A DNA stretch of 64,000 bases from Hemileia vastatrix. Its lineage: Eukaryota; Basidiomycota; Pucciniomycetes; Pucciniales; Zaghouaniaceae. The stretch spans positions 9,581,001 through 9,645,000 of the forward strand of contig JASXTE010000001.1 of the NCBI GenBank assembly GCA_030280995.1, in the 5' to 3' direction. Below are positions 34,241-47,043 of this stretch, one piece after another; position 1 is the first letter of the stretch, and every line of letters begins with the position of its first letter. A model generated the notes under the pieces. The model saw only the letters and a program-made list of their open reading frames with translations. It was not told where the DNA came from and made no database searches. The translations under genes were made by a program, and so were the position numbers.

Positions 34241-36500
34241 AAACTATTCTGGTCAACAGGGGGTTGACCCCCACCAGCAGCAAAAACAGCTCATATTAGG
34301 GTTGGAATTGAAGATATAATGTTCTCAAGTATCTTTTGCAGAAATATGTACCATGCTAACTGAATCTCCTTGTGCGTTTCTGAAATGCTTTGGGGGTGAT
34401 ATTTTTTTGCACTTAGCAGATGAGCACTGTCAGCCTGTATATCTCCAGGACTGAGTAAAAAGTGATTATAAATTATGTTAAACTCATGAACTATACATGG
34501 GAACAATAAATAAGAGTACACAAATAGTATACATAAGTAAAATTATGATAATACACAAAAAAATGCCATTATAACACCTTATATACACGCATATATCCAC
34601 CTTTTATAGGTCTTATGTACTTAATATTAAGTTGGAATATGTTAGGGTAATCTTAAGAACCTTAAGTATAAGGCTACATAATTTTTAAGTACTCTTAAAG
34701 CTGTTATATTCATTGTTTTATGCAAAAAACAAAAAATGCGCTTTATTTCACTTAAAAGTTGACTATATGCGCTATTAAATTGAGAATATCAAAATTGTGC
34801 TTTGACAGATCAATTGGGCTCAATTAGAACTATTGATTTGGCTATTTAAATGCATAAAAATAACACTTTTTAAATTTGGTGTTTTTTATGCCAGAAATGG
34901 CTTCTGTGTACTGGCCACATACTACCTGCTTTTTTCCCGTGTGAATAGCTTCATTTTTAGCAAAGTTAGCTTTTTCACACTATAATTACCCCACATACTA
35001 CGCCCACTGTGGGGAAACACACTAAAATAGGCGACAGGCGCTTATTTAGTGTCCTAGCTTAATTAATAATGCATTGACCTTGTTTATATGCACTAATTTC
35101 ATTAATAACCTCACTCTTGGCATTTTATTTCATCACCACGCTTAAATTCGCCTAATTTTAGTCAAGGATTTACCCGTGCAAGCGCCTGCCAAGAACTGCA
35201 TTTAGTTACCCCACATCTCACGCTCTTTTTTAAGTTTTTGGGTGGTTTCTCAGTCAATTTTGGTTATTTTTGAATGGGAATTTCACGTAGTATAATGTCA
35301 GGATTAGCCCCATTATTTCTACAGTAAATCCCCCTTATTATTAAGCTATTATTAAACTTAAAAAGTCTCCTTTAGTCTTTTATATTATTGTTTTATACGC
35401 ATATACTCTCTTTTTGTCTTTTTCTTTAATTTTGATGGATTTCCCTTATTATTACAGTATTTTGGCGGTTGTTACTTGTCTAATTATGTCATGGGTCACT
35501 AGGGATATTGATGGGAAGGTCTATTAGTTGTTTTGAGGCGTCATTAACTGTGTATTGGATGGTATATCAAGGGATTTATTGGGGAACTCAGTGTGTATAA
35601 AAGGAGGAGGTTTTTGGGTCTTGTTTCTACATTCTTTATCATTACAATTTAACCAATATAACCAAATCAATTACAATACATATCAATTAGTACTTTTATA
35701 AGACTTTTGAATAGTATATGAATTTATATAATCTATTTTTCTACCAACTACAAAGATTGTAAGCCATATATAAGAATAGTGAGAATTATATTACTGAGAC
35801 CTTTATATTTGATTTTATTATACAATTTAGTGGATTAATACTACAGTATTCATATAGGACCATTAAAATCTTCTAGAAAACTGACTATTCAAGCTATTTC
35901 ACGTCCTTGTACTTGACCTTAGCCTGACAAGCACCTTCCATACATTCTCTATAGGGTTTAAATCTGGGGATTGGGGAGGCCAATATTCCATTTTTCTGAG
36001 ATTTATGGACACTCAAAATTTTTAGAGAGTTTAGCATTATGAGCTGGAGACTTATTCTTCATAAATGTGAGTCAATTACTCACATTAAATTTCTCAAGCC
36101 AAGGGAGGAGTGTTGAGAGGTAAAAATTTTTAATGAAATTTTTCACAGTTTGATTTTTTATGGGGAGAATGACTAGTGAGGCTTTTTTTGTGTTGAATAA
36201 AGCCCCCCCAACTATGATAGAGAAATGAAAGTTGTTAAAAGTGGGTTTCAGACTTCCTTAAAATATTTTTGGTTGGGCTTGCACCAAACAAATAGTTGAC
36301 TTGATTTATTTCAAGCTTTAAAACTAGACTTTTCAGGACATATAACCTTTCTCCAATAATTGACAGACCATTAGAGATGGCTTTGTGCAAAGAAGAGGCA
36401 TTTAATTTGATGGGTTTGATTGATATGAGGTCTTTTGACTTCAAATCAGCTTTCAAAACCCAACTTGAGCTGATACAATGCTAGTAATTGAGTCTGTGAG
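34241..36500 (-). pseudogene. Tc1/mariner transposase remnant, split by a solo LTR
   Basis: On the minus strand, reading from the right: FGASPTKNILRKSE, VILPIKNQTVKNF, LLPWLEKFNVSN, MKNKSPAHNAKLS (the DNAPAH motif with its catalytic Asp lost), then WPPQSPDLNPIENVWKVL, the hallmark of the family. After the solo LTR at 34428-35929 the C-terminus continues as KEIQLAWYIFLQKILENIIS and ends near 34260 with AVFAAGGGQ. Frameshifts and stops throughout; inactive. Confidence 0.75.
34428..35929 (+). mobile_element. Solo LTR, copy A
   Basis: 1,502 bp starting TGTCAGCCTGTATATC and ending TTAGCCTGACA, flanked by a perfect 5-bp duplication AGCAC (34423-34427 and 35930-35934). It contains TATAAAAGGAGGAGG at 35596. 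No internal retrotransposon sequence adjoins it, so it is a solo LTR. It split the Tc1/mariner pseudogene. Confidence 0.88.
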
Positions 36501-37279
36501 CTGACTCATTGCTGACTTTTAGCTGATAGAGACTGTGCTGGAAATTTGTTGTGTTGAAAGTAATATGTTTTCCTGGAAATCCAATTTAGGGAAAAGTAAC
36601 CACCGTTCCCTCTGTCACTGTTTTTATTATGATTCAGAACACAGTTGTGTAAGGAAGGCTGTAATGGTGGGAAACTTGGGCTGCTGTGAAAACCAGCCCA
36701 TCCATTCCAGCCACTTCAACCTTAATTCATAGCTGTGGTCAGGTTTCTGGGTGTGAGTTGATTGAATATTGAGAGTAAACTGGTAAAAGCTGAAGGTTTT
36801 TTTAGTAAAAATATAAAAAAAAAGAAACTTACTTAGTGTAAAAAAGGCCTGGCCAAGATCCAGGAAGTGAAGTCCTAAGATGATAGAGATGATAATGGTT
36901 AAAGGAGAAAAACATGAAAATGGACTGAAAAAAACAAGTATTCATAAATGTGACCAGAATAAATGGACTCCCATTTTAACTAGTTCTGACTAATTATGAT
37001 GAAGAAGGTAAGTGTTTTGATGACTTTTTTGACCCAAAAGAAGATTTTTTGGGGACAAATGAGCTTTTGAAATAAACCTTTCTAGAGAAGATGTATTTAA
37101 ATTTTTGATGGTGGGTTTGTCAAATTCTTTTTGGTGTGGTTATGTGGCTTATTCAGTAAGTTTTGGGACCCCCTATTGTCTTAATATTAATGCAGATAAA
37201 ACTGGTGTTGCTATGGATATTTTTCCCAAAAATATGGTTAGGCCAAGGAAGGAAAAAGAACAAAACATGTGAAATGGGA
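36500..37279. other. Decayed transposon flank, unassigned
   Basis: Mixed remnants between two oppositely oriented transposase fragments. Open frames at 36535-36732 and 37163-37369 (plus) are short. The second may be the upstream part of the fragment listed at 37280. Nothing firmer can be said. Confidence 0.35.
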
Positions 37280-37570
37280 ATGGGAAAGACACCATTTCAA
37301 TGTTATTCCAGTTATATCACTAAGAGGTCTTGTGGCTTTGATAATTTAAGAATCTGTCTCACATTTTGATTTTGAATATTACTTGGAGAAAATATTGGTG
37401 ATTTATGAAATTGGCTATTATTTTATTTTATTTATTTATTTATTTTCCTTTAGCTTCCTGAAATGAATCATTTTTCTGGTCCTTCAAGTGTCCTTGTAAT
37501 AGACAATGCATCCATTCACCAAAACTGTAGAGTAATGGATTTCATGGAAAAATTAGGTAGTATTATTATA
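37280..37570 (+). pseudogene. DDE_3-type (Tc1/mariner superfamily) transposase fragment
   Basis: Plus-strand frame with ISLRGLVALII and EYYLEKIL, a candidate 56-bp intron (GTGATT...CCTTTAG, 37398-37453), then LPEMNHFSGPSSVLVIDNAS and IHQNCRVMDFMEKLG. The VLVIDNASIH segment is the second catalytic Asp region of fungal DDE_3 transposases. At least one stop is present, and the C-terminus with the final acidic residue is not found. It differs from, and faces away from, the minus-strand remnant at 34241-36500. Confidence 0.65.
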
Positions 37571-38849
37571 TATCTGTTTCATATTCTTCTGTTTTTAAAA
37601 CTTTGAAGAAGGGATTCAAAACTCTAAAAATCAGGTTGCAAATGTGTGGGTGGTTATCAGGTGGAACACAGGACTTCAACATTATAAAATTGTTTGTTCA
37701 CATGAATATTACTGCTTCAAATCACAAATTTTTTTTCTCCGGTGGTTACATCCCTTAAATATGTTTTGATATATCTTATTTTTTTACTTTCAATTTAGCC
37801 ATAGTAAAGATAAATACACAATCAAAAGTTTCTAAAGAAAATAAAATAAATATTTTCCTTTCAACCAAAAATTTAAGAAGCTTTTGAAGTTTGGTGACAG
37901 TTATTGCTTCACTAGTATTGAGACTTTAAATTTTCTAAGTGTTTCAATCAAATCTAGCTTCTAAAATATTTCCTCAATATAAAAAAAACTCTCACTAGTT
38001 GATTATTTTATATATTTAATAGAAATGAAATGAAATTTAAGCACATTCAGCCCATATTTTTTATATAGTATGTGAAAACATTTTTGTAAAAAAACTATAT
38101 CATGTTTACTAATTTTTTATTTACGCTTTAAATTGACTCTCATGTATTCATGTATTTTTTTCATGTTTTAAAATCATTTTAAGATATCTTAATAATTTTA
38201 TCTGGGGTTTTAAGCAAGTCTTTGAGAAAAGGTAATATAATTTTTCTTAATATTTTAATCTGTGTTTTATGCTGACTCTAGCTTTCACTGTTTTGATCTG
38301 AGAGTAATGTAATTTAGTAAAATATACTTAAAATTTTAACTGAGTTTTAAAGTGAGTTAAAAGTATATACACATTTCATTAAGACACCAAAAATAAAAAA
38401 AAACCTAATTAACAAAGTATGGCATAGATTTAGTTTGCTTCCTCAAGATTTCTTTTATTCATTAAATAGGGTTGATAATTGTTAATTCAAGTAAAAGTAA
38501 AAAAAGAAGTTCCATCAGAAACACCAAAATTAATCAAATGTTGAACAGGAACACTTTAAAATATATCCGTTGATTCATTTGAAGCATCTGAACGCATACT
38601 TCAAATGTACAATTTAAATAGTCAATATTAGCAAACTGAAAATAATTGAGCAGTGTATGTACATTATCAGAATCTCCCAGTGTAGAAAAAGGAGGGGAAA
38701 TGATTGTATTTTTGCTAATTTGTTTTGATCACTAGAGCCAAAACAGTACCCATGAACAGTTCCATCAATTTATTGAAATTTAGAGGTCTTAGGGGGCATA
38801 ATATTGTTACCTCATTTGGATTTTCAGGCTTTGAAAAACCCCAAAGGAA
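37571..38849. other. AT-rich unassigned region
   Basis: No coding, RNA or transposon feature recognised. Confidence 0.45.
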
Positions 38850-39815
38850 AAAATTTAAAATTTAAAATTTAAAAATTTAAAAATTTAAAAATTTAAAAAT
38901 TTAAAAATTTAAAAATTTAAAAATTTAAAAATTTAAAAATTTAAAAATTTAAAAATTTAAAAATTTAAAAATTTAAAAATTTAAAAATTTAAAAATTTAA
39001 AAATTTAAAAATTTAAAAATTTAAAAATTTAAAAATTTAAAAATTTAAAAATTTAAAAATTTAAAAATTTAAAAATTTAAAAATTTAAAAATTTAAAAAT
39101 TTAAAAATTTAAAAATTTACAAAATTTAAAAATTTAAAAATTTAAAAATTTAAGAATTTAAAAATTTAAAAATTTAAAAATTTAAAAATTTAAAAATTTA
39201 AAAATTTAAAAATTTAAAAATTTAAAAATTTAAAAATTTAAAAATTTAAAAATTTAAAAATTTAAAAATTTAAAAATTTAAAAATTTAAAAATTTAAAAA
39301 TTTAAAAATTTAAAAATTTAAAAATTTAAAAATTTAAAAATTTAAAAATTTAAAAATTTAAAAATTTAAAAATTTAAAAATTTAAAAATTTAAAAATTTA
39401 AAAATTTAAAAATTTAAAAATTTAAAAATTTAAAAATTTAAATATTTAAAAATTTAAAAATTTAAAAATTTAAAAATTTAAAAATTTAAAAATTTAAAAA
39501 TTTAAAAATTTAAAAATTTAAAAATTTAAAAATTTAAAAATTTAAAAATTTAAAAATTTACAAAATTTACAAAATTTAAAAATTTAAAAATTTAAAAATT
39601 TAAAAATTTAAAAATTTAAAAATTTAAAAATTTAAAAATTTAAAAATTTAAAAATTTAAAAATTTAAAAATTTAAAAATTTAAAAATTTAAAAATTTAAA
39701 AATTTAAAAATTTAAAAATTTAAAAATTTAAAAATTTAAAAATTTAAAAATTTAAAAATTTAAAAATTTAAAAATTTAAAAATTTAAAAATTTAAATATT
39801 TAAAATTAAAAATTA
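38850..39815. repeat. (AAAAATTT)n satellite
   Basis: About 970 bp of an 8-bp unit AAAAATTT, roughly 118 copies. Only a handful of variants occur, such as TTTACAAAATTT near 39117 and 39560, TTTAAGAATTT near 39151 and TTTAAATATTT near 39440. A/T only. The unit carries the rigid AAATTT step. It begins and ends gradually with shorter TTTAAAA repeats. Confidence 0.95.
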
Positions 39816-39825
39816 AATAAATAAA

Positions 39826-42190
39826 AAGTGATCAAAGACTCACAAATGAGCAGGGAATATTTTCAAGCCATTTTCAAGAAGAGAAAAAGCAAAAAATAAA
39901 TAAGAAAAAAAATTAACCAAAAATGCTAAGTCACCATTAAGAAACCCTCCTGCAACTTATTCCAAAGCTACATAGAAAATAAAAAAAACAAATAGTACTT
40001 ATATTATGACAAAAAAACCCTCTGAAACTTTTTCCAAAGCAAAATAAAATTTTAAAAAAATAAAAAATAAAGAAAACTCACTGATAATGAATTTAAGCCT
40101 GGATGTTCCCAGGACTGAGTAAAAGGTACTTATAATTTATGTTAAACACATTGACTATACATGGGAGCAATAAACTAAAATACACAAGCAGCATACATAA
40201 GTAAAAATTATGATAAAATACAATATATGCCATTATAACACCTTATATACACGCATATATCCACCTTTAATAAATCTTATGTACTTAATATTAAGTTTTA
40301 ATATGATAGGGTAATCTTAAGAACCTTAAATATAAGGCTACATAGTTTTTAAGTACACTTAAAGCTGTTATTTTCATTGTTTTATGTAAAAAACAAGAAA
40401 TGCGCTTTAAATCACTTAAAAGTTGATTATATGCACTATAAATTTAATAATATTAAAGATGGGCTTTTACAGATCAATTTGTCTTAACTAGGACTATTGA
40501 TTTGGCTATTCAAATGCATAAAAATAATACTTTTCAAATTTGGTGTTTTTCATGCCAGAAATGGCTTCTGTGTACTGGCCACATACTGCCTGCATTTTTC
40601 CCATGTGAATAGCTTCATTTTTAGCAAAGTTAGCTTTTTCACACTATAATTACCCCACATTCTACGCCCACTGTGGGTAAACACACTAAAATAGGTGATA
40701 GGCGCTTATTTAGTGTCCTAGCTTAATTATAAATGCATTGACCCTCTTTATATGCACTAATTTCATTAATAACCTCATTCTTGGCACTTTAATTCACTAC
40801 CATGCTTAAATTTGCCTTAATTAGTCAAGGATTTACCTGTGCAAGCACCTGCCAAGGACTTCATGTAGTTACCCCACAACTCACACCCTTTTTTGGGTTT
40901 TTTGGTGGTTTCTCAGTCAATTTTGGTTATTTTTGAATGGGGATTTCACATAGTATAATGTCATTATTAGCCCCAACATTTCTACAGTTAATCCCACTTA
41001 TTATTAAGTATTAATTAGTCTTAATTTTCCCTTTTTGGCCTTTTATATTAATGTATAATATGCATATACTCTCTTTTTTGCTTTATTCTTTATTTTTGAT
41101 GGATTATCCCTATTACTATAGGATTTTGGCGGGTGATATCATTCTAATTATGTTACTAGTCACTCTTTTTGGTTCTGAAAATATCTATTGGCTAGAATAA
41201 GGCGTCATTAACTGTGTATTGAGTTGTTAAATCATAAGGGTCATTGGTGAAGTAATTGTGTATAAAAGGAGGAGGTTTTTGGTCTTATCTTCTTCATTAT
41301 TTATCATTACAATTAAACATAAAACCAATACAATTAAAATACATATCAATAGTACTTATAAAGTCTTTGAATAGTATCTGAATTTATTAAATCTATTTTT
41401 TTACCAACTATAAGATTGTAAGCCATATATAATTAGTGAGATTAAAATTTCTGAGAGCCTTATATTGAGTTACATTTAATACTTATTGGATTTTTACTAC
41501 AGAATTCATATAGGACCATTAAAATCTTCTAGAAAACTGACCATTCAAGCTATTTCACGTCTTTGTACTTGAACTCAGCCTGACAATCACTCAGAAGGCA
41601 TCAAGAAACCCTTCTACTCCTGTTTCAAAAAATTTATTTAAAAAAAAAAACAAAAGATGAAAAAGAAAAACTCACCCAAAAAAAACACTCAGAAACCATC
41701 AGAAAGCCTCCTGACTCTGTTTTGAAAAAAAAAAAAAAAAAAAAAAGTGATTCACCTATTTGGACATATGCTAAAAACATTTCCAAACTATTTTTAAGCA
41801 AAAAAAAAAAAAAATAACAAGGAAAAAATTACACCAAAACACTCTAAAAAATCATTAACCCTCTTGCAACTGTTTCCAAATCCATTAGAAAAATAAAAAG
41901 TGATTCACAAACTTGAAAATGTGTTGGGAACATGTTCAAGTCATTTCCATTAAGTAAAAAAAAAAAAAAAAAAAAAAAACTTAAAAACTCAAAGATAATC
42001 ATGTACCTCTCCTGCCACTGTTTTTAAAGAAATTGATGACAAAAAAATGGGTTTCAACAACTCATCCTTGTACTGGGAATGTGTCCAAGTCAATTCAAAT
42101 GCATAAAATCAAGAAATCTTACCCAAAAAACACTCAAAAAAAATCAAGAAGTCATTCTACAATTATTTTCTAAGAAATTGAGAAAAGAAA
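39826..42190. repeat. Decayed tandem array interrupted by a solo LTR
   Basis: Imperfect units of very roughly 130 bp recur at 39826-40080 and 41590-42190. Each has phrases like AAAAAGTGATTCACAAAC, GGGAACATGTTCAAGTCA, a poly-A run, AAACACTC, and CCCTCCTGCAACT with TTTCCAAA. The solo LTR at 40082-41585 separates the two blocks, and another LTR copy lies at the right end. Units are too diverged for exact borders by eye. Confidence 0.5.
40082..41585 (+). mobile_element. Solo LTR, copy B
   Basis: 1,504 bp closely similar to copy A throughout, ending CTCAGCCTGACA. The left end is diverged (TGATAATGAATTTAAGCC in place of TGTCAGCC). Flanks CTCAC (40077-40081) and ATCAC (41586-41590) give a 4-bp duplication TCAC plus one mismatch. 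TATAAAAGGAGGAGG occurs at 41261. Confidence 0.8.
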
Positions 42191-42194
42191 ATTT

Positions 42195-43620
42195 AAATAA
42201 AAACACACCGGTATACAATATTTATACATAAGTGAAATAAGTCATTTAATACAATATATGCCATTAGAATACCTTAACTACATGCATATACCCACCTTTT
42301 ATAGGTGTTATATACTTAATATTAGGTTTGAATATGTTAGGGTAATCTTAAGAGCCTTAAACATAAGGCTACATAATTTTAAAGTTGTCCTATAGCTATT
42401 TTTTCACTATTATAGTGAAATAGTTGATAAATATGCTTTAAATCACTTAAAAGCTGGATATATGCACTACAAATTTAATAATATTAAAGTGGTACTTTGA
42501 CAGATTAATTCAACTTATTTAGCACAATTGATTGGACTATTTAAATGTCTCAAAATAACGCTTTTAAAAATTGATGTATTTTTTATGCTAGAAATGGCTT
42601 ATGTAAACTGGCCTTATGCTGCCTGCATATATCCCACATGCAAAGCTTTATTATTAAGAAAGCTAGCAATTTCACACTAAAGTTACCCCAAAGTGTATGC
42701 TCCATATGTTTAAACATGCTAAAATAGGCAAGAGGTGCTTATTTAGTGTCCTAATTTCATTATTAGTGCATTGACCTCATTATATGCACTCATTTCATTT
42801 ATCACCTCAAGATTGGTGCCCAGATTTCACAACCATGCTTAAATTTGCTTATTTAGTCAAGGATATATGTGTGCAAGTACCTTCCAATAGTCTGAATTCA
42901 GTCACTCCACATTTATATGTCTTATTATGGGCTTCTTAATGATTTCCCAGGCTATATTGGTTATTTTTAAATGGGGATTTCATGTAAAAAATTTCTATAA
43001 TTAATGCTTTAATTTCTACTGCTGATCTTCCTTTATTAGACATTAGTTTTAGGTCTTTTTTCTTCCTGCTTTTTTAGTCTTTTATTTTAAGAATTTCATG
43101 CATATACCCTCATTTTGGATTATTACTTTATTTTGATGGATTAACTTAGGTTATTCTTGTATTTTGGCATGTAATATGATTCTTCTTTTGTAATTGGATG
43201 GTCCTTGAGCTGATGGGTATGAGTAACTTCTAGATTGGAGTGTCATTGGCTGTGTAAAGGATCGGTAATTCAAAGGGGAACCTTGGAGAATTGATGGGTA
43301 TAAAAGGAGGAGGTTTTGGGCTTATATATTACATTCTTTTACATAACCTTACAAATAGATAACCAGACCAATACAATACATATTCATTAGTACTGTTAAA
43401 GTCTTTGAAATAGTGGTAAATCAATTTCTCTATTTTTCTACCAACTGTAAGCTGTATACTATTTATATTAAGTGAGATTAAATGACTGAGACCATTACAT
43501 TGAATTATATTTTATTAATTAATTGGATTTAGACAACCCTATTCATAGTGGAACATTGAAAAACTTCTAGACAACTGACTAATCAAGCTATTCAGGTCTC
43601 TATACTTGAACTAATCCTTA
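42195..43620 (+). mobile_element. Solo LTR, copy C, degraded ends
   Basis: Aligns along most of its length with copies A and B, including TATAAAAGGAGGAGG at 43299 and CTTCTAGACAACTGAC near the right end. The first 80 or so bases and the terminal GACA are missing or diverged, so no target duplication is seen. It is the most diverged of the three plus-strand copies. Confidence 0.75.
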
Positions 43621-44375
43621 AATAATGGGTCTACATCAGCAAGAAACCCAAGTTCTCAACACATCAATAAGGCAAAGCTAGATTTCTATATATAAACAAA
43701 TTGAAACTCATTTAAATGAAAATTTGCAAAATGAACTATCATAATAGTGCTGTATGATTCACATGAGAAAGAGAGAGAAGTTGTGTTGAATAAGAGAATG
43801 ATGATCTTCAAAGATGATTCCTAATACATAATGTTTTGTCATTTCCTTAGGTAGGTAAGTGAGATGGTAAAAGATTCTTAAAAAAAATATAAAAAAAAAA
43901 TAAAGAAAAATAAAGAAAAAAAGAAAAAAAAAAAGAAAAAAAAGAAAGGAACAATCTCTTCCTTCCTCCCTATCACTCAAATATCTCATCCATCCCATTG
44001 ATCAAAATCTATATATATAACACAAATTGTGAAACATAACTGGAAATAATGACTTAGTGACAGCTGTTAGGAATGGAGAGGCAGGAATTGTTGGGGTGAC
44101 TTAGTCTGGGTAAGACTGCATGGGATTTCAGTACAGTAAAATAAAAATAAAATAAAAATAAAAATTGTGGTTTGTTCTTGGCAGAGAGTACTTGTAACCT
44201 ACTGAGAAATGATTTGTTGTGGCTGGAGATGCTCATATCCCCTGTCTTCCCTATAACAAGCCCAAATTTAAATTCAACACAACATGATACAACTCACATT
44301 AATCCAATGATGACCCATTCCCCACTCCCCATCTCTACTAAAAGAAGGAGAAGAAGAATAGCAATATTAATGGTA

Positions 44376-44376
<1 letters not shown>
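43621..44376. other. Unassigned region left of the MITE cluster
   Basis: Contains an A-rich GAAAA run at about 43880-43950 and no recognisable gene. Minus-strand open frames here are low complexity. Confidence 0.4.

Positions 44377-44429
<53 letters not shown>
44377..44429. repeat. (TAA)n microsatellite
   Basis: About 17 TAA units directly abutting the left end of the element at 44430. It matches the (TAA)n at 48318-48358. Confidence 0.9.
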
Positions 44430-44869
44430 GGGGGTATCAATGTTCAGGGATCCGCAATTAGGGATCAGGAATTTTTTTCACCCAGATCCGACATTATTAA
44501 TTGCGGAAGATTCTTATCCACTAGCCCCAGGGCTAGTGGATAAGGAATGCACGATAATACATTATCTTGCCTCTTATACCCCAATTTCCATTCCTAATTC
44601 CTGATCCCAAATTCATCTCATCCATGATGGATTTGAAAGAAAGTCACATGACTTATAATTCCTGATGCCATCCTTAAGTCGTTCCTCACTCTATGCTACT
44701 TAATTTTGGTGGCAAACAAATAACCTTTTTTTCTATCTAAACACCCTCATTTCTTTTTTACATTCATGGTTTATTCCTTTTTTGTAAATATTTCCTTTGT
44801 AAATTAACATAAGTTTCTGATCCTATCCTTCCCTTGTGTTCCCACCAATTCCACTACACCTGAAATCTT

Positions 44870-45245
44870 TCTTTCTCCCTTCCCTTTCACCTTCACTAGA
44901 AACCCCACTCCTCAAACTTACCTCGCTCTCCATCCCTTCATCTCCACTAGACACCCCAGCACACCCTTTCAACTTTAATTGATGCCTCACCTTTCAAATC
45001 CACCTAGCTTTACTCCCTTTTGCCTCCAATAGAAACCCCACTCCTCAAACTTACCTTGCTCTCCATCTCTTCATATCTACTAGACACCCCAGCACACCCT
45101 TTCAACTTTAATTGATGCCTCACCTTTCAAATCCATCTCGCTTTACTCCCTTTTGCCTCCAATAGAAACCCAAACACACCTTTTAAACCAAACTTGATGC
45201 CCCAAGCATCAAAAACCTCCTCTCTCTCCCTTCCTCTTCACCTCC
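44870..45245. repeat. Left inverted arm, 133-bp direct repeats
   Basis: Pyrimidine-rich units containing CTCCTCAAACTTACC, CACTAGACACCCCAGCACAC and TTGATGCCTCACC repeat with a period of 133 bp (AACCCCACTC at 44901 and 45034, related sequence near 45167). Complementary to 46160-46545. Confidence 0.8.
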
Positions 45246-46159
45246 AATTGACACCTCATCACCCAAAAATTAGCTTGTCACCCTCTTATGTGCTTCTTTA
45301 GTACCTTGAACATATATTTAATTTGTCCACATTAATCAAGATTTATAAAACAAAGGTTAACATTAATACAAACTATCACATTAACCTTTACTTATAGACA
45401 TCATAATAGGGAAAAAATATATATTTCAAAAATTTTGAATGTAACAGGGACTGTAATTTTTGTATTCAGGAAACTTACAAAAGAGTCAGGTCGATAATTT
45501 TCTAATCTTTTTTGGGAACAAATTTACTTTTTTACTTATTTATGGCATGAATGATAACTCTTGGCCCTTTTGACATTTTTTTTGTGGATGTTTTTTTAAA
45601 CTAAACTGGTGTGGCATCTTTTATGTTGGATGCATCACCCAAAAAAAGCCTAAAAACCCCTAATTAGGGCCGGAAAAGTGCTGATACAGCTAAACAAAGT
45701 ATTAAATAATTTTTGTGAAAAAGGCCAAGCATTTATGGTTTTGCCAAATATATAATTGTACAAATTAAAGTGACTGTTTGTCAGACTTTTAGTTACTTTT
45801 TGGAGATGCTTAATGGTGTGAAATATAATAATTTTTTTATTCATTGGTTCATAATTTATTTATTTATTAGCTATTTTCTTCAAATAATGTTCATTTTTAT
45901 TATATTGGGCTATTAAATCATATATCTTGTCCCATAGACTATTCCAGTTATTGCAAAACAGTTGTCTGTATCATAAACTTATTTTACTATATTTGTATTG
46001 CTTTTATTTATTCATCTCTATAAATTTAATATTACATACTTTAAGATTATCATTTACTTTTTTTTGTGGAGATGAAGTGAAGAAGAGAATATTGGATGTC
46101 AAGGTGGAGGGTTTTTGGTTGGAGGCTATGGAGAGGGTGGCGAGTTAATTTTTGCATGA

Positions 46160-46545
46160 TGAGGAAGGGAGCAAGATGGATTTGATGCTTGGGGCATCAA
46201 GTTTGGTTAAAAAGGTGTGTTGGGGTTTCTATTGGAGGCAAATGGGAGGCAAGCGAGGTGGATTTGAGGGGCCAGACATCAATAAAAATTGAAAGGGTGT
46301 GCTGGGGTGTCTAGTGGATATGAAGAGATGGAGAGCGAGGTAAGTTTGAGGAGTGGGGTGTCTATTGGAGGCAAATGGGAGTAAAGCGAGGTGGATTTGA
46401 AAGGTGGGGCATCAATTAAAGTTGAAAGGGTGTTCTGGGGAGTCTAGTGGAGATGAAGGGATGGAGAGCGAGGTAAGTTTGAGGAGTGGGGTTTCTATTG
46501 GAGGTAAATGGGAGGCAAGTGAGGTGAATTTTCAGGGTGGGGAAT
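46160..46545. repeat. Right inverted arm
   Basis: Purine-rich complement of the left arm, with units GGTAAGTTTGAGGAGTGGGG, GTGTCTAGTGGA and GGGGCATCAA repeating at about the same period. Arms are separated by about 900 bp. Confidence 0.8.
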
Positions 46546-47043
46546 CAAGTAGAGTTGAAGCAGTGAGGTGGAGTCTCTTTTAGAGAAGGAAAAAAATAAA
46601 AATAATACAGCAGTATCCTGGTTAGAAGCAGTAGCTTGTCACATAAAATAGAAGATCTATTTACCATCTACTTCCCATAAGATAGGTCTAGCACTACCTC
46701 TCAAGTCTGGAGGTTGAGAGAGATCATACCATTTCTGTTCAAAATATGCTATGAAATCATACAATGCTAAATGTTTTGATTCATAGATTGAAAATATTTT
46801 CTTTCTTACCACATAGGAGAGGTTCTGGCCCGGAATTCAAGATGTTGGTGAGAGAGATTGTCTATGGTAAAGAGGATTGGACATTTAAATGAAGAATTTT
46901 TCAGGGTAGATGACAGGATGGGATGAGGGTAGGAGTGCGCAGCAAGGTGGGAAGGCTGGGATATCCAGAAAGATGTCCAAGATGTGGTTATGAAATATTG
47001 AGGATAAAAATGTTGGATAAGAGGTGAACATTGACACATAAAG

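Noticed and set aside
38850..39815. CRISPR or telomere array
   Set aside because: The 8-bp A/T-only unit has no spacers and no G-rich telomeric motif. It is a simple satellite.
46806..47039. Minus-strand 77-codon frame inside the foldback element
   Set aside because: It lies in the MITE-type right end shared with 11219-11340, where the frame is not kept.
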